Part shown: positions 16,481-24,721 of the stretch, piece by piece | Position numbering within the stretch: position 1 is the stretch's first letter | Layout: each line of letters starts with the position of its first letter | Assembly (NCBI GenBank): GCA_964430335.1 | Contig: CAYSEN010000004.1 | Span: forward strand, 1-56,957 | From: SIBU01 sp964430335 | Lineage (GTDB): Bacteria; Patescibacteriota; Minisyncoccia; Phycocordibacterales; SIBU01 | Direction: 5' to 3' | DNA length: 56,957 bases | Notes under the pieces: generated by a model | What the model was told of the DNA's origin: nothing | Database searches by the model: none | Seen by the model: the letters and a program-made list of their open reading frames with translations, nothing else | Translations under genes and position numbers: made by a program

Positions 16481-17116
16481 TTAAATATTTTCTGGCGATT
16501 CAACCTTAACTGCTGGTACAGGAACGTTCTTGACTGCAAATTCTGAAAGAGCCTGAACTGTTGCCCTTGCGATGTTTAGCTTGTTTTTACTGCCTGAAAA
16601 TATCTTTCCTGCTGCATCATGAATACCAGCTAGTTCTAGAACATCTCGAAGTGCACTTCCTGCGATCAGACCTCGTCTTGGAGCTGGTCTAATCATAACT
16701 CTGGCACTTGAGAACTTGGTTCGTACTTCGTAAGGAATAGACGCTGTCTTGGTCAAATTTAGTTTAACCAAATGTTTCTTAGCACTCTTTGAGGCTTTAT
16801 CGATTGCAAGTGAAGTGTCACCAGCCTTTCCAGTTCCTACTCCAACTGAACCTTTTTTATTTCCCAAAACAATCGCAACGCTAAAACTAAATCTTCGTCC
16901 TCCTGAGGCGACTCGAGTAACTCGTCTAATGGCTAGAATTTTCTGATCGAATTCTGATCTCACTCGCTCTTCTCTTCCACCTTTCTTTCGATCAGGTCTT
17001 CCTCCTTGGAACCTACCTCTTCCGGTTTTATTTTCAGCCATAGGAGCAGTGGCCAAAACTTCTTTTGGCTTATCAGCGACTACTACTGGTACTGTTTGTG
17101 TTGTATCTTTTTCCAT
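16481..17116 (-). CDS. rpsE: Ribosomal protein S5 with N-terminal extension
   Basis: 211 residues, about 45 more than typical, owing to a low-complexity Ala/Val/Lys/Arg/Gly-rich N-terminal extension. The S5 core follows: QKILAIRRVTRVASGGRRFSFS, VGVGTGKAGD, MIRPAPRRGLIAGSALRDVLELAGIHDAAGKIFGS-like segment. S5 is a 30S protein at the mRNA entry and decoding region, important for accuracy. Extensions of this basic kind also occur on L23 and S10 in this cluster. Confidence 0.96.
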   Translation of the reverse strand: MEKDTTQTVPVVVADKPKEVLATAPMAENKTGRGRFQGGRPDRKKGGREERVRSEFDQKILAIRRVTRVASGGRRFSFSVAIVLGNKKGSVGVGTGKAGDTSLAIDKASKSAKKHLVKLNLTKTASIPYEVRTKFSSARVMIRPAPRRGLIAGSALRDVLELAGIHDAAGKIFSGSKNKLNIARATVQALSEFAVKNVPVPAVKVESPENI

Positions 17117-17121
17117 AAATA

Positions 17122-17481
17122 TTAAAAATTCAAACCTCCTTCTCTGGCTCCATCAGCCAAAGATTTTACTCTTCCGGTATAAATATAACCACCTCTGTCA
17201 AAAACAACCTTCTTAACTTTTATATCTGAAGCCTTCTTCGCCAATTCTTTTCCGACTTCAAAAGCTGCAGAAACCTTGTTCATCTTCTTTGATTTTTTCA
17301 AGTCAATTGAGGAGACAGACACGATTGTCTTTCTAGTTACGTCGTCTATGAGTTGAGCGTAGATATATGAATTAGACCTAAAGACAGAAATTCTTGGGAT
17401 AGTTGAAGTACCTGAAATTCTTGATCGAATTTTCTTGTGTCTTCTTTGTCTTTTTTCAATTTTAATTTGTGGCTTGTTCAT
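17122..17481 (-). CDS. rplR: Ribosomal protein L18
   Basis: 119 residues, standard length. RRHKKIRSRISGTSTIPRISVFRSNSYIYAQLIDD and the final KVKKVVFDRGGYIYTGRVKSLADGAREGGLNF are characteristic. L18 binds 5S rRNA. It lies 5 nt from rpsE and 20 nt from rplF in the canonical order. Confidence 0.97.
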   Translation of the reverse strand: MNKPQIKIEKRQRRHKKIRSRISGTSTIPRISVFRSNSYIYAQLIDDVTRKTIVSVSSIDLKKSKKMNKVSAAFEVGKELAKKASDIKVKKVVFDRGGYIYTGRVKSLADGAREGGLNF

Positions 17482-17501
17482 ATATCTTTAAAATTTACGG
17501 T

Positions 17502-18035
17502 TTAGACAGTTTTCTTTCCTTGTTTTCGTCTGATGACCTCATCCTCGTAACGGATTCCCTTGCCTTTATACGGTTCTGGTTTTTTGAGATCTCGTACAGA
17601 AGCGGCAAACTTTCCAACCAATTCTGTGTCGATTCCTGAAATACTGATGATTCCTTTTTCTGACTTAACTGTAAGTCCTTTTGGAATTTTAACCTTTACC
17701 TGATGTGAAAAGCCTAGGTTTAGAACCAATTCCTCACCCTTAACTTCTGCCTTAAATCCGATTCCTTCGATTATCAATTTTTTCAAAAAAGCAGTTGCAA
17801 CTCCCTTAATCATGTTTGCACCATGAGAAGCATATGTTCCCCAGAGTGCTCTGGTTCCTACATCCTTCTTTTCTGGCTTGAACTGTAAAGTACCGTCGAC
17901 GATCTCAAATGAAACGTCAGACTTAAAATCTCGAGTGATGGTTCCAAGAGGACCTTTTACGGTCAACACATTACCGTTTTTTGTTACGGTTATGCCTGCT
18001 GGGATTGCTATTGGTTTTTTGCCGATTCGTGACAT
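17502..18035 (-). CDS. rplF: Ribosomal protein L6
   Basis: 177 residues: MSRIGKKPIAIPAGITVTKN at the start, and the C-terminal signature PEPYKGKGIRYEDEVIRRKQGK. L6 lies near the sarcin-ricin loop and GTPase centre of the 50S subunit. Canonical position between rpsH and rplR. Confidence 0.98.
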   Translation of the reverse strand: MSRIGKKPIAIPAGITVTKNGNVLTVKGPLGTITRDFKSDVSFEIVDGTLQFKPEKKDVGTRALWGTYASHGANMIKGVATAFLKKLIIEGIGFKAEVKGEELVLNLGFSHQVKVKIPKGLTVKSEKGIISISGIDTELVGKFAASVRDLKKPEPYKGKGIRYEDEVIRRKQGKKTV

Positions 18036-18047
18036 ATTTTTATTGTT

Positions 18048-18437
18048 TTACCAAATCTGAAATAAAGCTTCACCACCAACATTTTCCTTCTTTGCTTCCT
18101 TCTCTGTCAAAATACCCTTTGGGGTAGACATGATCAAATTTCCATAACCGTTCTTAACAGAAGAAACATTCTTAATCTTCTGGTAAACTCGTTTAGAAAC
18201 ACTTGAAATTTTTCGAGCGCCCTTAAATTTTGGATTTCCTGAAACGTAAACTAGGTTGGCCTCGATCTGCTTATGAGTTTTTTTCCCTTTCTTAGAGATG
18301 ATTTCGATGTAACCCTCTTTTTCTAGAACCTGTGCGATGGCAAGAGTTTTTTTAGATAGAGGAAATACGACTCCCGGCAACTTTGTTGCGGCAGCATTCC
18401 TAATTCTGATTATCATGTCTGCGATTGGGTCTGTCAT
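18048..18437 (-). CDS. rpsH: Ribosomal protein S8
   Basis: 129 residues: MTDPIADMIIRIRNAAATKL and the C-terminal IMSTPKGILTEKEAKKENVGGEALFQIW match S8. It is a primary 16S-binding protein and, in other bacteria, the translational repressor of the spc operon. Whether that regulation exists here is not visible. Confidence 0.97.
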   Translation of the reverse strand: MTDPIADMIIRIRNAAATKLPGVVFPLSKKTLAIAQVLEKEGYIEIISKKGKKTHKQIEANLVYVSGNPKFKGARKISSVSKRVYQKIKNVSSVKNGYGNLIMSTPKGILTEKEAKKENVGGEALFQIW

Positions 18438-18474
18438 AATAAAAATTAAACGAAAGGTAATTAAATAATTGCTA

Positions 18475-18660
18475 CTACCAAGATGATTTCTTAACTCCAG
18501 GAATCATACCTTCGTTAGCATATTCTCTGAAACAAATACGGCAAAGTCCAAAATCTCTCATAAAACCGTGCTTGCGACCACATCTAAAGCATCGTCGTAC
18601 TATTCGTGTACTAAACTTAGGCTTTTTTTGTGACCTGGCTATGACTGATGTTTTTGCCAT
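18475..18660 (-). CDS. rpsN: Ribosomal protein S14, zinc-binding type
   Basis: 61 residues: the short type-Z S14 with all four zinc-ligand Cys as CFRCGRKHGFMRDFGLCRIC. The C-terminal REYANEGMIPGVKKSSW is conserved. 128 nt of A/T-rich sequence without a recognisable feature separate it from rplE; otherwise the order is canonical. Confidence 0.97.
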   Translation of the reverse strand: MAKTSVIARSQKKPKFSTRIVRRCFRCGRKHGFMRDFGLCRICFREYANEGMIPGVKKSSW

Positions 18661-18788
18661 ATTTATAATTAAATATCTTAAATTCCCTTAATAAACAAAC
18701 AGAGAAAAAAGAAAAGCTTTTGAAAAGCTTGGTCGTAATGCTAACAAACGAATCCATCGATGTCAATCAAAAACGGCTTATTCCAAAG

Positions 18789-19346
18789 CTACTTTTTACC
18801 CTTACCTTCTTCTGCCTTCTTGAACGGAAAACCAATGCGCTCAAAGAAAACCAAGGCTTCCTTTTTGCTTTTTGCAGTGGTTACCACTGTTACTCCAATT
18901 CCGAAAACATCCTTCAACTCTTCATCTGTGGTTTCTGGAAACACAGTGTGCTCCTTAAGGCCCAAACTGATGTTACCCATTCCGTCGATTGAAGATGAAG
19001 TAAGACCTCTAAAGTCTTTTGTTCTTGGAAAAGCAATATTAAGAAGCTTATCTAGGAAGCTGTACATTCTTGTACCTCTTAGAGTTACCTGAACACCAAC
19101 AGGGTCGCCGGCTCTTACCTTGAAAGAGGCGATTGATTTCTTTGAGCCTTTTACAGCAACCTTCTGTCCAGAAATTTTTGAAAGACGATCCTTAACAATT
19201 TCGATTTTCTTCTTATCCTTAAATGAGCCGATTCCAGAAGAAAGCACGATTTTTTCCAAGCGTGGAGCTTGCATTACGTTTTTATAGCCGAACTCATCTT
19301 TCAGAGCCGCAAACATTTCTTTTTCTTTTTCTCTTACAGTTTTCAT
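18789..19346 (-). CDS. rplE: Ribosomal protein L5
   Basis: 185 residues with the L5 features GYKNVMQAPRLEKIVLSSGIGS, AVKGSKKSIASFKVRAGDPVGVQVTLRG and FDGMGNISLG-like segment SIDGMGNISLGLKEHTVFPE. It binds 5S rRNA and contacts the P-site tRNA. Canonical position after rplX. Confidence 0.98.
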   Translation of the reverse strand: MKTVREKEKEMFAALKDEFGYKNVMQAPRLEKIVLSSGIGSFKDKKKIEIVKDRLSKISGQKVAVKGSKKSIASFKVRAGDPVGVQVTLRGTRMYSFLDKLLNIAFPRTKDFRGLTSSSIDGMGNISLGLKEHTVFPETTDEELKDVFGIGVTVVTTAKSKKEALVFFERIGFPFKKAEEGKGKK

Positions 19347-19371
19347 AAATTTATTTTAATGAAGGGTTTTT

Positions 19372-19674
19372 CTATAGTTCCTTTCCGCTTTTTACACTGA
19401 CCCTCACATATCTCTCACCAACCAATTTCTTGGATACTCGTGTTGGCTTCTTAGTATCAGGATCAACGATCATTACATTTGAAACATGGATTGGACTTGC
19501 CAAATCAATAATCTGGCCTTTTTCTCCGCCCTTTCTTGCTCTCTGGTGCTTTTTCTTAATATTCAAACCTTCGATCAAAACCATGTCCTTCTTAGGAAAA
19601 ACACGAGCAACCTTTCCGGTCTTACCCTTTTCTTTTCCAGCAATCACTATTACGTTGTCGTTCTTTTTTATCAT
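19372..19674 (-). CDS. rplX: Ribosomal protein L24
   Basis: 100 residues. The KOW motif is at the N-terminus (KNDNVIVIAGKEKGKTGKVARVFPKK), followed by VLIEGLNIKKKHQRA. It initiates 50S assembly by binding the 5' end of 23S rRNA. Canonical position between rplN and rplE. Confidence 0.98.
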   Translation of the reverse strand: MIKKNDNVIVIAGKEKGKTGKVARVFPKKDMVLIEGLNIKKKHQRARKGGEKGQIIDLASPIHVSNVMIVDPDTKKPTRVSKKLVGERYVRVSVKSGKEL

Positions 19675-19693
19675 AAATTTAACAGGATTTTGC

Positions 19694-20065
19694 TTAAACT
19701 ATTTCTGGAGCTCTAGAAGCAATAGTTTGGAAACCAGCTTCAGAAACCTCTCTAGGAATTGGTCCGAAAACGCGGCCCGCGATTGGCTCCATCTTACCCT
19801 TTTCTAGGATAACAACAGCGTTTTCGTCAAATCTAATATATGAACCGTCCTTTCGTCTAAAGGCTTTTCTCTGTCTTACAACAACCGCATGAAGAACATC
19901 CTTCTTCTTTACTGCCTTTCTTGGTTCAGCTTTTTGTACTGAAAGAACAACCACTTCGCCTAGTTCAGCGTAGCGCTTCTTTGAACCTCCGAGCACTTTA
20001 AAAATTCTTCCGATCTTGGCTCCGGAGTTGTCAGCAATATTTACGATTGATCTTGGCTGAATCAT
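19694..20065 (-). CDS. rplN: Ribosomal protein L14
   Basis: 123 residues, standard length: MIQPRSIVNIADNSGAKIGR at the start and AGRVFGPIPREVSEAGFQTIASRAPEIV at the end. It is a 50S protein forming an inter-subunit bridge. The terminal segment differs slightly from the usual FxKIxSLAPEVL. Confidence 0.98.
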   Translation of the reverse strand: MIQPRSIVNIADNSGAKIGRIFKVLGGSKKRYAELGEVVVLSVQKAEPRKAVKKKDVLHAVVVRQRKAFRRKDGSYIRFDENAVVILEKGKMEPIAGRVFGPIPREVSEAGFQTIASRAPEIV

Positions 20066-20078
20066 GGTTATTAATTAA

Positions 20079-20330
20079 TTAAACTATCTTAAAATGTTTA
20101 TCTTTTGAAATAGGTCGGCATTCAACAATCTCTACCAAATCACCTTCCTTCTTGGTGTTTCCAGCGTCGTGGGCCTTAAATCTTTTTGTGATCTTAATAA
20201 ACTTATCGTACTTAGCGTGTTTGATAAATCGATCCACTGAAACAACAACAGTGTCTTTCATCTTGGTAGAAACAACCTTACCAGAAAGTACTTTGCCTGA
20301 ATTCTTTTTAGTTTCTTCAACTTTTTTCAT
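20079..20330 (-). CDS. rpsQ: Ribosomal protein S17
   Basis: 83 residues with GKVVSTKMKDTVVVSVDRFIKHAKYDKFIKITKRFKAHD, the S17 OB-fold core. It is a primary 16S rRNA-binding protein. It starts 4 nt after rpmC ends and is followed by rplN. Confidence 0.97.
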   Translation of the reverse strand: MKKVEETKKNSGKVLSGKVVSTKMKDTVVVSVDRFIKHAKYDKFIKITKRFKAHDAGNTKKEGDLVEIVECRPISKDKHFKIV

Positions 20331-20334
20331 AAAA

Positions 20335-20520
20335 TTATTTTACTTTCTGTGAGTTAATTTCTGTCAAAATCATAGCTATCGACTTTTTAATAGCCTGACC
20401 CAATTTTACGTTTTTAACCTTTCCAGCCATAACCTCAAAACGGAAAGTTCTAAGAGCCTCCCTCTTCTCTCTTAGGGTGTTCTTTAGCTCTATTAAACTT
20501 TTACCTTTAAACTCTTTCAT
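20335..20520 (-). CDS. rpmC: Ribosomal protein L29
   Basis: 61 residues, helical: KEFKGKSLIELKNTLREKRE and TFRFEVMAGKVKNVKLGQAIKKSIAMILTEI. L29 sits at the peptide exit tunnel near the SRP and trigger-factor site. Canonical position between rplP and rpsQ. Confidence 0.95.
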   Translation of the reverse strand: MKEFKGKSLIELKNTLREKREALRTFRFEVMAGKVKNVKLGQAIKKSIAMILTEINSQKVK

Positions 20521-20587
20521 TGTTTTGATTTATTAGCGGAAATTGATGTTATCTAAAATTTATCGTTTTGTCTACAGAGAGCACGGA

Positions 20588-21010
20588 TTAAGCGGTTCGG
20601 CTGATTATTTTTGTCTTTAGGGGCAATTTTGTTCCTGCTTTTCTCAAAGCCTCCTTGGCGTTAACCTCTTCGATACCGTCAAGCTCAAAAATAACTCTTC
20701 CTGGCTTAACTTGGAAACAATATCCTTGCGGATCACCCTTTCCCTTTCCCATGCCCACTTCAGCAGCCTTTTGTGTAAAAGGTCGATCTGGGAAAACTCT
20801 GATCCAGATTTTACCTGACTTGCCAGCTGAACGTGCCAAAACCTTTCTGGCAGCCTCAATTTGTTTTGACTGAACTCTTGATAGAGAAAGCGCTTTCAGA
20901 CCGAAAGAACCGAATGACAATTCAGTACCTCTAGTTTCAACCCACTGACGCTTTTCATTTCGTCTTCCGGTTTGCCACTTTCGATATTTAACTTTTTTTG
21001 GTAATAACAT
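20588..21010 (-). CDS. rplP: Ribosomal protein L16
   Basis: 140 residues: MLLPKKVKYRKWQTGRR at the start, LSFGSFGLKAL, RVFPDRPFTQKAAEVGMGKGKGDPQGYCFQVKPGRVIFEL, the L16 signature. It organises the A-site of the peptidyl-transferase centre. 67 nt separate it from rpmC. Confidence 0.98.
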   Translation of the reverse strand: MLLPKKVKYRKWQTGRRNEKRQWVETRGTELSFGSFGLKALSLSRVQSKQIEAARKVLARSAGKSGKIWIRVFPDRPFTQKAAEVGMGKGKGDPQGYCFQVKPGRVIFELDGIEEVNAKEALRKAGTKLPLKTKIISRTA

Positions 21011-21035
21011 GGTATTAAAATTTTCCTATCTAAAT

Positions 21036-21713
21036 CTATTTTTTTACGTTCTTATCCTTATCGGCAAAAACTTCTCCCTTGTATATCCAAACTTTGATAC
21101 CGATATCTCCGTATGTCATGTGAGCCTTGTCTCTAGCAAAATCGATATCTGCGCGGAAAGTTTGCAAAGGAATCTGACCCTTCTTCAATTCTTCTGATCG
21201 GGCCATATCTGCGCCTCCAAGTCGTCCGCCCAAATAGATTTTCACTCCTTTAACGTCTCTGTTGGCCATTACCTTTTCAATGGTTTGCTTCATGACTCGT
21301 CTAAATGGCATACGCTTTTCTAGACCCTCAGCAATCATCTGAGCAACAATCGCTGAATTTGATTCAGGAGATCTAACCTCTTCGATATCAAGCTTAAGTT
21401 CTTGAGTAGTCAAAACTTTAGCTCTTTGCAAAAGCTTCAAAATTTCATTTTTCAATTTAACCGCTCCTTCACCACTCTTTCCGATAATCATTCCTGGGCG
21501 TGAAGTCTTGATTATGATTCTAAAAGTCTTCTGACCTCTTTCTATATCTACACCACTGACATACATACCTCTTAGGCGCTTCTCTAGAAATTCTCGAACG
21601 GTAATATCACCTCTTAGAAATTCCTTGTACTTTGAATCAAGTGAAAACCAGCGACTCTTCCAGTCTCTGATAATACCTAGTCTATGTGAGTATGGATGGA
21701 CAGTGTGGGACAT
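21036..21713 (-). CDS. rpsC: Ribosomal protein S3
   Basis: 225 residues: SHTVHPYSHRLGIIRDWKSRWF, a KH domain with GMIIGKSGEGAVKLKNEI, and the C-terminal GVKIYLGGRLGGADMARSE. It forms part of the mRNA entry channel and its helicase activity. Canonical order rplV-rpsC-rplP. Confidence 0.98.
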   Translation of the reverse strand: MSHTVHPYSHRLGIIRDWKSRWFSLDSKYKEFLRGDITVREFLEKRLRGMYVSGVDIERGQKTFRIIIKTSRPGMIIGKSGEGAVKLKNEILKLLQRAKVLTTQELKLDIEEVRSPESNSAIVAQMIAEGLEKRMPFRRVMKQTIEKVMANRDVKGVKIYLGGRLGGADMARSEELKKGQIPLQTFRADIDFARDKAHMTYGDIGIKVWIYKGEVFADKDKNVKK

Positions 21714-21718
21714 AAATT

Positions 21719-22087
21719 TTATTTACTTGCTTTTTTATCTTTTTTAACAACCTGCTCTTCCTTTTCTGCTAAAACAAGCTTAATCTTGCTTGTTCTCTTA
21801 AGAATTGGGAAGGCACTACCTCGTGCTCGAGGCATACTTCTTTTCATAACTACTCCAGCGTCAACTCTAAAATCCTTTATGTAAAGATTGTTCTCATCTA
21901 CAGAAGAAGACTGCTTAGCATTCTTAACAGCGCTTAATATCAATTTCTTCAAAGGCAATGCTGCCTCCTTTGTTGTTACAGACAAAAGTCTTATTGCGTC
22001 TGGAACGCTCTTACCTTTTACTAGATCGCTTACCAAGCGAACTTTTCTAGGTGACTGTCTATAAGTATTGAGGGCAGCGGTAATCAT
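21719..22087 (-). CDS. rplV: Ribosomal protein L22
   Basis: 122 residues: TAALNTYRQSPRKVRLVSDLVKGKSVPDAIRLL, SAVKNAKQSSSVDENNLYIKDFRVDAGVVMKRSMPRARGSA. The beta-hairpin of this last segment lines the exit tunnel. It ends in a short Lys-rich tail. Five nt separate it from both rpsS and rpsC. Confidence 0.98.
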   Translation of the reverse strand: MITAALNTYRQSPRKVRLVSDLVKGKSVPDAIRLLSVTTKEAALPLKKLILSAVKNAKQSSSVDENNLYIKDFRVDAGVVMKRSMPRARGSAFPILKRTSKIKLVLAEKEEQVVKKDKKASK

Positions 22088-22092
22088 AAAAA

Positions 22093-22434
22093 TTATTTCT
22101 TATCTGATGTAGCAGCTTTAGCGGCTTGAGCAGCAGCCATTTCACTCTCCTTTGCTTTAGTTTCAAGCTCCTTCTGCATTTTACCTCCGTGCTTAATAAA
22201 TTTGCGGGTTAAAGAGAATTCACCTAGTCTGTGACCTACCATATCTTCTGTAACAAACACTTCTAGATGATCCTTACCGTTGTGTACTAAAAACTTAAAA
22301 CCAACCATTTCTGGAGCAATCTGACTGTCTCTTGACCATGTCTTAATAGGGCCAGAAAGTTCTGGTCTTTTTCCTGCGATCTTCTTTAGAAGTCGTGGAT
22401 CGACATATGGTCCTTTTGCAATTGATCTTGTCAT
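22093..22434 (-). CDS. rpsS: Ribosomal protein S19
   Basis: 113 residues if started at ATG 22434 (MTRSIAKGPYVDPRLLKKI); a start five codons earlier is possible but unlike the family. Core motifs TWSRDSQIAPEMVGFKFLVHNG and VTEDMVGHRLGEFSLTRKF are present, followed by an Ala/Lys-rich C-terminal tail. It heads a new transcription unit: a terminator, a strong promoter and a structured leader lie between it and rplB, although the two genes are normally in one operon. Confidence 0.97.
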   Translation of the reverse strand: MTRSIAKGPYVDPRLLKKIAGKRPELSGPIKTWSRDSQIAPEMVGFKFLVHNGKDHLEVFVTEDMVGHRLGEFSLTRKFIKHGGKMQKELETKAKESEMAAAQAAKAATSDKK

Positions 22435-22439
22435 AAAAA

Positions 22440-22518
22440 ATAGCTTCAAGGGTATTAGCTTTAAAACTAAAGCTAATTTAGCAATAGCTTATAAGCAATT
22501 AGCACCCTAAAGAGCGTG
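22440..22518 (-). promoter_or_regulatory. Structured leader of the rpsS operon
   Basis: About 80 nt between the predicted start of transcription and rpsS. It holds a 9-bp hairpin (ATTAGCTTT/AAAGCTAAT) and an outer pairing GCTAATT/AATTAGC. The same bases form a degenerate 7-nt-period repeat of the GCTAATT/GCTTATA/GCTATTG type. It could be an autoregulatory ribosomal-protein leader or simply a repeat insertion. Confidence 0.4.
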
Positions 22519-22524
22519 GCTACT

Positions 22525-22552
22525 ATCCTAGCAGAACATGGACTAATGTCAA
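22525..22552 (-). promoter_or_regulatory. Promoter of the rpsS-secY operon
   Basis: TTGACA (22547-22552), 16-nt spacer ending in TGC (extended -10), TAGGAT (22525-22530). Most bases match the tuf promoter at 28598-28625, including the spacer block GTTCTGCTAG. The ~150 nt between here and the rplB terminator hold no other feature I can identify. Confidence 0.75.
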
Positions 22553-22721
22553 CTCGTGTACGTCCGAAATACACCCTTTTGTCTTAGAAATGAAATTTTC
22601 AATAAAATCACTTGAGTGTTTATATCACTGTTTTGTAATTTCTTTTACTTTTACACTTTTTTGTTTCTCATAATCACCTGAGAATAAACCCCCATACGCC
22701 ACAGAACGAATTGATGATTTT

Positions 22722-22766
22722 AAATAAAAAGCCGGCGCGACCAAGGGTCGCGCCGGCTTTTTATTT
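22722..22766 (-). terminator. Terminator after rplB
   Basis: A perfect 21-bp stem (22722-22742 with 22746-22766), loop of 3 nt, GC-rich core flanked by A and T runs. It divides what is normally a single S10 operon into two. Confidence 0.93.
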
Positions 22767-22769
22767 TTA

Positions 22770-23624
22770 CTATTGAGAATTCTTCTTTCCTTTTCCAACC
22801 TTTCTTCTTGAGACAATAAAGACGTTTGAGTATTTCTTTGGTGTTCTTGATTTCTGTCCCTTTCCAACGTGCTTGCCCCAACGAGTTTTAGCAAATCTGA
22901 GTCCTCTTCCTTGTCGTCCTTCACCTCCTCCGTATGGGTGGTCAACTGGGTTTTGAGCTGAACCTCGGACTGTTGGTCGGATACCCAGCCATCGTGATCG
23001 TCCTGCCTTACCAATATTTACCAATCGGTTTTCTTCGTTAGAAACTTCTCCAACTGATGCCCAAGCGGTATCGATAATCTTTCGAACTTCTGTAGAAGGC
23101 ATCTTGATGTGGGTGTACCCTGCATCCTGAGCGATAACCTCAGCATAATTGCCAGCAGAACGTCCGATTTTTGCACCTCCAGCAGGTTTTAACTCAACAT
23201 TGTAAACAAAGGTACCAACTGGAATCTTTCTAAGTGGTAAACGATTACCTGGTTTAAGTGGAGCGTTTTCTGAAACAATAAAGCTATCTCCTACCTTCAA
23301 AGACTTAGGCAACAAAACATATCGTCTCTCTCCATCTTTGTAACAAACCAAACTAATGAATCCCGTTCTGTTTGGATCGTATTCGATAGTTTCAACAATT
23401 GCTGGAATTTCCTTTTTCTCAAAAGCGAAATCAATTTCTCGGTAAGATCGCTTGTGTCCACCTCCTTTATGTCTTGTTGTTAGTCGTCCGCGATTGTTTC
23501 TACCTACATGTCGTTTAAAACCTGTAGTAAGGGATTTATGTGGCTCTGACGCAGTCAAAATGTCACCATATGAAATGGTTGTCATGTGACGTCGTGATTT
23601 ACTTGTTGGTCTATAGGATTTCAT
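22770..23624 (-). CDS. rplB: Ribosomal protein L2
   Basis: 284 residues: KSYRPTSKSRRHMTTISYGD at the start, GRNNRGRLTTRHKGGGHKRSYREIDF, and the C-terminal peptidyl-transferase-associated GKAGRSRWLGIRPTVRGSAQNPVDHPYGGGEGRQG, in which the conserved AMNPVDHPHGGG motif appears as AQNPVDHPYGGG. L2 is essential for subunit association and peptidyl transfer. It is the last gene of rplC-D-W-B. Confidence 0.98.
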   Translation of the reverse strand: MKSYRPTSKSRRHMTTISYGDILTASEPHKSLTTGFKRHVGRNNRGRLTTRHKGGGHKRSYREIDFAFEKKEIPAIVETIEYDPNRTGFISLVCYKDGERRYVLLPKSLKVGDSFIVSENAPLKPGNRLPLRKIPVGTFVYNVELKPAGGAKIGRSAGNYAEVIAQDAGYTHIKMPSTEVRKIIDTAWASVGEVSNEENRLVNIGKAGRSRWLGIRPTVRGSAQNPVDHPYGGGEGRQGRGLRFAKTRWGKHVGKGQKSRTPKKYSNVFIVSRRKVGKGKKNSQ

Positions 23625-23653
23625 GTTATTTGTTTTACGCTAGAATTTAAAGA

Positions 23654-24046
23654 TTATAGATTTTCAATCTTATCTCCTTTTTTCAAGTAAACATAAGCCT
23701 TTCTGCCTGTCTTGCCCTTGGTAATTCTTCCACGAACAAACGATCTCTTTGCTGGAACTTTTAAAATTGCCACCTTCTCTGGTACAACTTTGTAGAGGCC
23801 TGCGACAGACTTTGCTACGTCATGCTTTGTAGCAAATCTAGATACCTCAAAAACGTAAACCATTCTGTCTTCAGTTGAAAGAAAAGCTCCCTTTTCAGTC
23901 ACTCTTGGTCTTATGATTGCATCTGATGAAAAATTTTTTACTTCTGTTCCCTTAACAGCAAGAGCTTTTGAAGAAGATTTTTCTGAAACCTTTTTTGGTG
24001 CTTTTACCTTTGAGTCTTTTTTAGTTGTTGTTTTAGTAGTAGCCAT
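23654..24046 (-). CDS. rplW: Ribosomal protein L23 with N-terminal extension
   Basis: 130 residues. The first ~40 are a Lys/Thr/Ser-rich extension (MATTKTTTKKDSKVKAPKKV); the L23 core begins at DAIIRPRVTEKGAFLSTEDRMVYVFEV and ends KRSFVRGRITKGKTGRKAYVYLKKGDKI. L23 lies at the exit tunnel and docks trigger factor and SRP. Confidence 0.95.
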   Translation of the reverse strand: MATTKTTTKKDSKVKAPKKVSEKSSSKALAVKGTEVKNFSSDAIIRPRVTEKGAFLSTEDRMVYVFEVSRFATKHDVAKSVAGLYKVVPEKVAILKVPAKRSFVRGRITKGKTGRKAYVYLKKGDKIENL

Positions 24047-24056
24047 GGTATTTCAA

Positions 24057-24716
24057 TTAAATCTTTGACTCTAGAGTTTTAATCATTTCTTTTGGGTCAA
24101 CCACTACCAAATACTTTGTAGTCATTAAATCCATAACATTCAAATTTCGTGTCTCACCGAAGGTCATGTTGCCGAAGTTTGAAAAACCTCTTTCGATATT
24201 TGCATCCTTAGTAGGAAGAGCAAGATAGAAAGCGTTCTTTTTCTTCTTTGTTATTGCATCAAAGCCTTTTACTTTTGACAAATCATTCAAAACTACTCGA
24301 GCCTCTACAGCCTTTGGGTTTTTCAATGAAAGCTTATCGACAAAAAGAATTTCACCTTCCTTCATTTTCTTAGACAAAAGAACATAGAGAGCCTTTGCTT
24401 TCATGGTCTTGTTTATCTTTCTAGCAAAAACTTTATCTTTTGAAGGACCGTGTGTAATACCTCCACCAACCCAGATTGGTGATCGTGATGAACCGTGTCT
24501 TGCTCGTCCAGTACCTTTTTGTCTCCATGGTTTTTTACCTCCTCCTCGAACATCACCTCTGTCTTTAACATGAGCCACAGTATTTCTCTTGTTGGCCTGC
24601 ATTGATACAAAAACCTGGTGAACCAAGTCAGCATTCCAAGGCAATCCGAAAATAGTCTCAGGTAATGTTACTGAACCACTTTCTTTTCCTTGCTGATTGT
24701 AAATTTTTGATTCCAT
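24057..24716 (-). CDS. rplD: Ribosomal protein L4
   Basis: 219 residues. The extended loop GGGKKPWRQKGTGRARHGSSRSPIWVGGGITHGP is diagnostic and reaches into the exit tunnel. The C-terminal domain has LNVMDLMTTKYLVVV. It is in the canonical place between rplC and rplW, 5 nt from rplC. Confidence 0.97.
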   Translation of the reverse strand: MESKIYNQQGKESGSVTLPETIFGLPWNADLVHQVFVSMQANKRNTVAHVKDRGDVRGGGKKPWRQKGTGRARHGSSRSPIWVGGGITHGPSKDKVFARKINKTMKAKALYVLLSKKMKEGEILFVDKLSLKNPKAVEARVVLNDLSKVKGFDAITKKKKNAFYLALPTKDANIERGFSNFGNMTFGETRNLNVMDLMTTKYLVVVDPKEMIKTLESKI

Positions 24717-24721
24717 AAGTA

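Noticed and set aside
22625..23014. Open frame antisense-like within the rplB region
   Set aside because: It is a shadow of rplB in another frame with low-complexity translation.
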